Positions 33,215 to 34,536 of a stretch of DNA of 34,536 nucleotides are shown here, piece after piece. Each line of letters starts with the position of its first letter. Within the stretch, counting starts at the first letter, position 1. Position numbers and translations under genes: made by a program. Origin of the DNA: Westiellopsis prolifica IICB1 (GTDB lineage: Bacteria; Cyanobacteriota; Cyanobacteriia; Cyanobacteriales; Nostocaceae); NCBI RefSeq assembly GCF_004323185.1, contig NZ_NAPS01000001.1:1738816-1773351 (forward strand), read 5' to 3'. Below the pieces are notes generated by a model. That model did no database searches, was not told the origin of the DNA, and was given only the letters and a program-made list of their open reading frames with translations.

Positions 33215-34536
33215 ATGAAGTACTTTTATACACTGCCATCTGTATTCATTGGGGTATCGATGGTGTTGGTGCAATCACAAGTTGCAGTCGCTCTATCTCA
33301 GCAAGAGGTGGAAAGCGTTGGTAGAGAAATTACGGTGCGGGTTGTCGATAGTCAAAATCCAACTGTTTTTGGTTCGGGTGTTTTGATTAAACATTCTGGC
33401 GACACTTACACTGTGCTAACTGCTTATCATGTGGTGAAAGATGGCGGGAAGTACGAAATTATTACACCTGATACACAAAGCAATCAGGTTAAATCTGTCA
33501 AACGCTTACCGGATGTTGATTTGGCTGTAGTTGAGTTTAGTAGTAGCAAGGATTATAAAATAGCCAAGATTGGGAATTCTGACAAAGCTACGGCTAGCAC
33601 AACAATATATGTAGCAGGGTTTCCGGGCAGAACAGCAGCAATTTCTAATCCGCAGTTATTTTTCAACAAGGGACAAGTTCAAGCAAACGGTGCGGCGCAG
33701 CGTGATGGTTACAACATTCTCTACGATAACGATACTTTGAGTGGTATGAGTGGTGGGGCTGTGTTGAATGAACAAGGGGAAGTGGTAGCAATTCACGGCA
33801 GAGTTGATGAGCAAGAAATTGGTGAGAAAAGTCAGAGTAAGATTATTACGGGTTTAGGGACTACTATTTATTCAGCGTTGCGGCAAATGTTAGCCGTGGG
33901 TGTGGATGTGGGAGTGCGTCCACCGGATGTTGTGGCGACTGGGCTGAAAGCAGATGACTTTTATATTCAAGCCAGGGAGAAGTTTGGTCAAAAAGATTAT
34001 AAGGGTGCAATAGCTGATTTAACAGAAGCGATTCGTCTCAATCCCAATTATGCCAATGCCTACAATAATCGCGGTGTAGTCCGCAGTAAATTGGGATACC
34101 ATAAAGGAGCAATCGCTGATTACAACACAGCCCTCAAAATTAATCCCAACGATGCTGAAGCCTACCTCAACCGGGGTGCAGCCCGCTCCAATTTGAGAGA
34201 CCATAAAGGAGCTATAGCTGATTACAACACAGCCCTCAAAATTAATCCCAACTATGCCAATGCCTACTACAATCGGGGTGTCGCTCGCTCGGATTTGGGA
34301 GACAAGCAAGGGGCTATAGTTGATTACAACTCTGCCCTCAAAATTAATCCCAACTTTGCCAGTGCCTACCTCAACCAGGGTGCAGCCCGCTCTGATTTGG
34401 GAGACCATAAAGGAGCTATAGCTGATTACAACTCTGCTATCAAAATTAATCCCAACTATGCCAGTGCCTACTACAACCGGGGTGTAGCTCGCAGTAATTT
34501 GGGAGACCATAAAGGGGCAATCACTGATTACACCTC
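33215..34536 (+). CDS. Secreted trypsin-like serine protease with C-terminal TPR repeats (partial)
   Basis: The frame is open from the ATG at 33215 to the window edge (440 codons), so the 3' end is missing. A signal peptide (about 1-27) leads to a trypsin-like domain with H72 (LTAYHVV), D102 (DVDLAVV) and S179 in GMSGGAV. From about residue 248 there are TPR units of 34 residues, six within the window (the last cut). It is expected outside the cytoplasm; TPRs probably bind partner proteins. Proteases of this S1+TPR kind are common and multicopy in Nostocales. No ribosome binding site is clear before the ATG. Confidence 0.85.
   Translation, partial: MKYFYTLPSVFIGVSMVLVQSQVAVALSQQEVESVGREITVRVVDSQNPTVFGSGVLIKHSGDTYTVLTAYHVVKDGGKYEIITPDTQSNQVKSVKRLPDVDLAVVEFSSSKDYKIAKIGNSDKATASTTIYVAGFPGRTAAISNPQLFFNKGQVQANGAAQRDGYNILYDNDTLSGMSGGAVLNEQGEVVAIHGRVDEQEIGEKSQSKIITGLGTTIYSALRQMLAVGVDVGVRPPDVVATGLKADDFYIQAREKFGQKDYKGAIADLTEAIRLNPNYANAYNNRGVVRSKLGYHKGAIADYNTALKINPNDAEAYLNRGAARSNLRDHKGAIADYNTALKINPNYANAYYNRGVARSDLGDKQGAIVDYNSALKINPNFASAYLNQGAARSDLGDHKGAIADYNSAIKINPNYASAYYNRGVARSNLGDHKGAITDYT
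33990..34536 (+). repeat. 102-bp tandem DNA repeats coding for TPR units
   Basis: The block CATAAAGGAGC.AT recurs at 34100, 34202, 34304 (variant), 34406 and 34508, exactly 102 bp apart, with a more divergent unit at 33998. Nucleotide identity between units is high, including silent positions, which points to recent expansion or gene conversion. The array continues past the window. Confidence 0.85.

Noticed and set aside
34019-34510. 163-codon open frame on the minus strand opposite the TPR array
   Set aside because: It is the antisense of the 102-bp TPR repeats; its periodic VVVGxGIVGINF pattern comes from the repeat, while the plus frame has a signal peptide, catalytic triad and proper TPR units.

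Overview
The window looks like chromosomal DNA of a filamentous, probably heterocyst-forming cyanobacterium (Nostocales-like; genus not determined). Reasons: about 20 copies of the HIP1 octamer GCGATCGC, heptamer-type tandem repeats (ATTGGGG/ATCGGGG and relatives) in many intergenic gaps, a dnaA-oriC-dnaN locus with TTTTCCACA boxes, and cyanobacterial versions of HtrA protease, MenB, SbpA/CysT/CysW, a CysR-like regulator and a SigF-like sigma factor.

Layout. 0-4.4 kb: an MFS exporter, then dnaN and dnaA on the minus strand with a probable replication origin between them (six DnaA boxes beside an AT-rich stretch). 4.6-6.5 kb: HtrA/Deg-type protease and peptide deformylase. 6.6-12.8 kb: a plus-strand cluster built around one small domain. 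It holds a two-domain membrane protein, a three-domain soluble protein, a P1B-like ATPase with one such domain at its N-terminus, a small DUF5132-type membrane protein and a further domain+membrane protein. The domains carry a GRIR/GRVR signature instead of the CxxC metal site, and the ATPase lacks the CPC motif, so this is the best candidate for a poorly described transport system. 12.8-13.8 kb: PhyH-type dioxygenase, followed by about 900 bp of structured non-coding DNA.

14.7-18.6 kb: DhaK and DhaL of the phosphotransferase type, separated by a divergently encoded secreted beta-helix protein; no DhaM is in the window. 19.0-24.4 kb: a sulfate uptake region (sbpA-cysT-cysW, then three small genes encoding four stand-alone NIL domains, and a CysR-like regulator on the opposite strand). 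No CysA ATPase is present. 24.6-27.1 kb: a single-chain restriction-modification enzyme (adenine methyltransferase fused to a BsuBI/PstI-type nuclease).

27.2-34.5 kb: a Bax-inhibitor-1-like membrane protein, a SigF-like sigma factor and a DusA tRNA-dihydrouridine synthase. Just upstream of dusA is a two-gene ABC-ATPase + TOPRIM-like (DUF3226) module that resembles a split OLD or PARIS-type defence system. Then come menB and, running off the right edge, a secreted trypsin-like protease with near-identical 102-bp TPR repeats. I saw no tRNA, rRNA, CRISPR array, transposase or integrase. Family assignments are from memory of motifs, not from database searches.
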